Shown here piece by piece: positions 36,139 through 37,580 of a stretch of DNA of 37,580 nt. This DNA is from Fibrobacter sp. (GTDB lineage Bacteria > Fibrobacterota > Fibrobacteria > Fibrobacterales > Fibrobacteraceae), in the NCBI GenBank assembly GCA_017959225.1, contig JAGDBD010000117.1, positions 1 through 37,580 on the forward strand. The letters are read 5' to 3'. Position 1 is the first letter of the stretch. The number at the start of each line of letters is the position of its first letter. The notes beneath the pieces were generated by a model. It worked only from the letters and a program-made list of their open reading frames with translations. It was not told the DNA's origin and ran no database searches. The position numbers were made by a program, and so were the translations under genes.

Positions 36139-36732
36139 ATGAATCGTTACGATCTCGTTTTGCTCGGCCTGATTAAGGAACACGAACGAAGCGGTTACGA
36201 CATTATGACGGAAATCAAGAACCGCGAACTGGATCGCTGGGCAAAAATCAGCACGTCCACGATCTACAACCGCCTGACGCGTCTTGAAAAGAATGGCTCC
36301 ATCGAAGGCCATGCGGAACGGGACGGCAACCGCCCGGAACGCACCGTCTACCGCATTCTCGAAAAAGGCTCCGAGCTTTTGAAAAAGGAAGTGTTGCGTC
36401 ACCTAACCGGTTTTAACGACGATCCGCGTACGCTGGGCTACGCCTTCCTTTATGCAGTCGATCCCATCGACACGATCCGTGTTCTTGAAGTTCACGAAAA
36501 AAAGCTTTTGGAAGAAATTTCCCGTTTGCAGAAAATGATTGACGAAGAACCGCGCCCGACCCTTTACCCGGAAGGCCCGTTCCTCAACTGCATGAGCCGC
36601 GACCACATTATGGTGGAACTCAAGTACACCCGTGCCGCGATTTCGATTTTACGCGATCCGCAAAAGAGCAAAAAGCTCGGCGGATACTTCTACATCAATT
36701 TCGGTTCTCGTGATTTCAACAAGAACTCCTGA
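36139..36732 (+). CDS. PadR-family transcriptional regulator
   Basis: A 197-aa winged-helix regulator. The PadR DNA-binding domain occupies ~1-80: DLVLLGLIKEHERSGYDIMTEIKNREL, WAKISTSTIYNRLTRLEKNGSI, then the wing RPERTVYRILEKG. The C-terminal part (~90-180) is the helical Vir_act_alpha_C-type dimerisation domain with LEVHEKKLLEEISRLQKMID forming a coiled coil. The ligand cannot be predicted. GGAG precedes the ATG by about 8 nt. A GH94 phosphorylase gene starts 30 nt downstream on the same strand, so this protein is a likely regulator of that gene and of itself. Confidence 0.93.
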   Translation: MNRYDLVLLGLIKEHERSGYDIMTEIKNRELDRWAKISTSTIYNRLTRLEKNGSIEGHAERDGNRPERTVYRILEKGSELLKKEVLRHLTGFNDDPRTLGYAFLYAVDPIDTIRVLEVHEKKLLEEISRLQKMIDEEPRPTLYPEGPFLNCMSRDHIMVELKYTRAAISILRDPQKSKKLGGYFYINFGSRDFNKNS

Positions 36733-36762
36733 TTTTTTTCATTCACCATCCACGGAGATAAA

Positions 36763-37580
36763 ATGACAGCAACGAAAAAGAAGCCGGCTGCTCCTAAGGC
36801 AAAAGCCTCCAAGAAGTACGGCTATTTCGATGACGCTAACAAAGAATACGTGCTCACCACCCCGGCAACCCCGATCAAGTGGTGCAACTATGTCGGTACG
36901 CTTGAATTCGGCGGTATCGTCGATACTACCGGTGGTACCCTCGTTTGTAAAGGCGACCCGGCTCTGAACCGTATCACGAAGTACATCGCCCAGATGCCGA
37001 ATGCGGACTTTAAGGCAAGCACCGTTTACATTCGCGTCAAGGACGGCAAGGGATACAAGTTCTTCTCCCCGTTCTACGTTCCGACTCTCCAGAAGCTCGA
37101 CAAGTGGGAATGCCACATCGGTCTTTCTTACAGCCGTTGGATCGCTGAAGCTTTCGGTCTCCGCGTCCAGGTGACGATTTTTGTTCCGACCAAGTCCAAC
37201 ACTCTCCTCCAGGATATTCAGATTACGAACATCGCTGGCGGTGCAAAGGAAGTGGACGTGATTCCGGTTTATGAATTCAGCCATTTCGAAGCTGAAAAGC
37301 AGCTCACGAACGCTGACTGGGTTCCGCAGACCATGACCCTCAAGGCTCATCCGGAAAAGGATGGCCACCTGGTTCTCGAACAGTACGCTTACATGAAGCG
37401 TGATTACGCCGTGAACTATGTGACGGCAGACTGCAAGATTTCGAGCTTCGACGGCGACCGTCGCGTGTTCCTCGGCCAGAACGAAATGGGTTCTTGGCAG
37501 CACCCGCTTTCCTTGGATAGCAAGGAACTTTCGAACAGCGAATGCGACCGTGGCGATAACATCGCTGCTCTCATGATCCA
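36763..37580 (+). CDS. GH94 cellobiose/cello-oligosaccharide phosphorylase, N-terminal part
   Basis: The frame is open to the right edge, so only the first 272 codons are present (full family length is ~800). After a Lys/Ala-rich start (MTATKKKPAAPKAKASKK), the N-terminal beta-sandwich domain is clear: YGYFDDANKEYVLTTPATPI, NYVGTLEFGGIVDTTGG, NRITKYI, CHIGLSYSRW, VTIFVP, and RVFLGQNEMG ending NSECDRGDNIAAL. GH94 enzymes split beta-linked disaccharides with phosphate, giving glucose 1-phosphate and a sugar, inside the cell. Cellobiose, cellodextrin and chitobiose enzymes cannot be told apart here because the catalytic (alpha/alpha)6 domain is outside the window. No signal peptide, so cytoplasmic. 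GGAG lies 5-6 nt before the ATG. Confidence 0.92.
   Translation, partial: MTATKKKPAAPKAKASKKYGYFDDANKEYVLTTPATPIKWCNYVGTLEFGGIVDTTGGTLVCKGDPALNRITKYIAQMPNADFKASTVYIRVKDGKGYKFFSPFYVPTLQKLDKWECHIGLSYSRWIAEAFGLRVQVTIFVPTKSNTLLQDIQITNIAGGAKEVDVIPVYEFSHFEAEKQLTNADWVPQTMTLKAHPEKDGHLVLEQYAYMKRDYAVNYVTADCKISSFDGDRRVFLGQNEMGSWQHPLSLDSKELSNSECDRGDNIAALMI

Overview
The window looks like chromosomal DNA of a Fibrobacter-type cellulolytic gut bacterium (phylum Fibrobacterota). The evidence is two FISUMP proteins (the 'Fibrobacter succinogenes major paralogous' domain), two very large secreted GH9 cellulases, a GH94 disaccharide phosphorylase, serine-rich lipoprotein linkers, and a PorU-type C25 peptidase of the type IX secretion system (T9SS). 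I see no tRNA, rRNA, insertion sequence, phage gene or CRISPR array. Genes are densely packed.

Layout. 1-2259: 3' end of tgt, converging on a minus-strand pair, rsmG then a FISUMP lipoprotein whose Ser-rich linker is partly built from a palindromic DNA repeat. 2345-3718: an unrecognised secreted protein. 3857-7645: glnS (minus), divergent from nrdR, an RlmI/RlmK-like rRNA methyltransferase and a second FISUMP protein. 7649-11683: a minus-strand signalling operon, membrane histidine kinase, CheY-like receiver and NtrC-type sigma-54 activator. 11797-24345: two giant GH9 enzymes (1913 and 2204 aa) on the minus strand, each with its own intrinsic terminator. 24470-25615: a Ser-rich lipoprotein. 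25616-26012: non-coding, filled with an array of the same repeat that is found inside the FISUMP lipoprotein gene. 26013-26627: an Ala/Pro/Glu/Lys-rich membrane protein with 12-residue tandem repeats. 26780-36030: a tight plus-strand run of class I fumarase, hisH, hisF, tldD, porU and a polytopic membrane protein. 36139-37580: a PadR regulator followed by the 5' part of a GH94 phosphorylase.

How it fits together. The GH9 enzymes would cut cellulose outside the cell and the GH94 enzyme would phosphorolyse the resulting cello-oligosaccharides inside. PorU is the cell-surface sortase of T9SS. The last ~100 residues of both GH9 proteins and of PorU share a FlgD-like pattern (Y-x3-G-x-L/F-V ... 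W ... G-R-x-V/I/L-x-x-G-x-Y, basic end), which suggests by inference that the two cellulases are T9SS clients. The most unusual DNA feature is the dispersed GTCATTGCGAG repeat, which is both an intergenic array and in-frame coding sequence.
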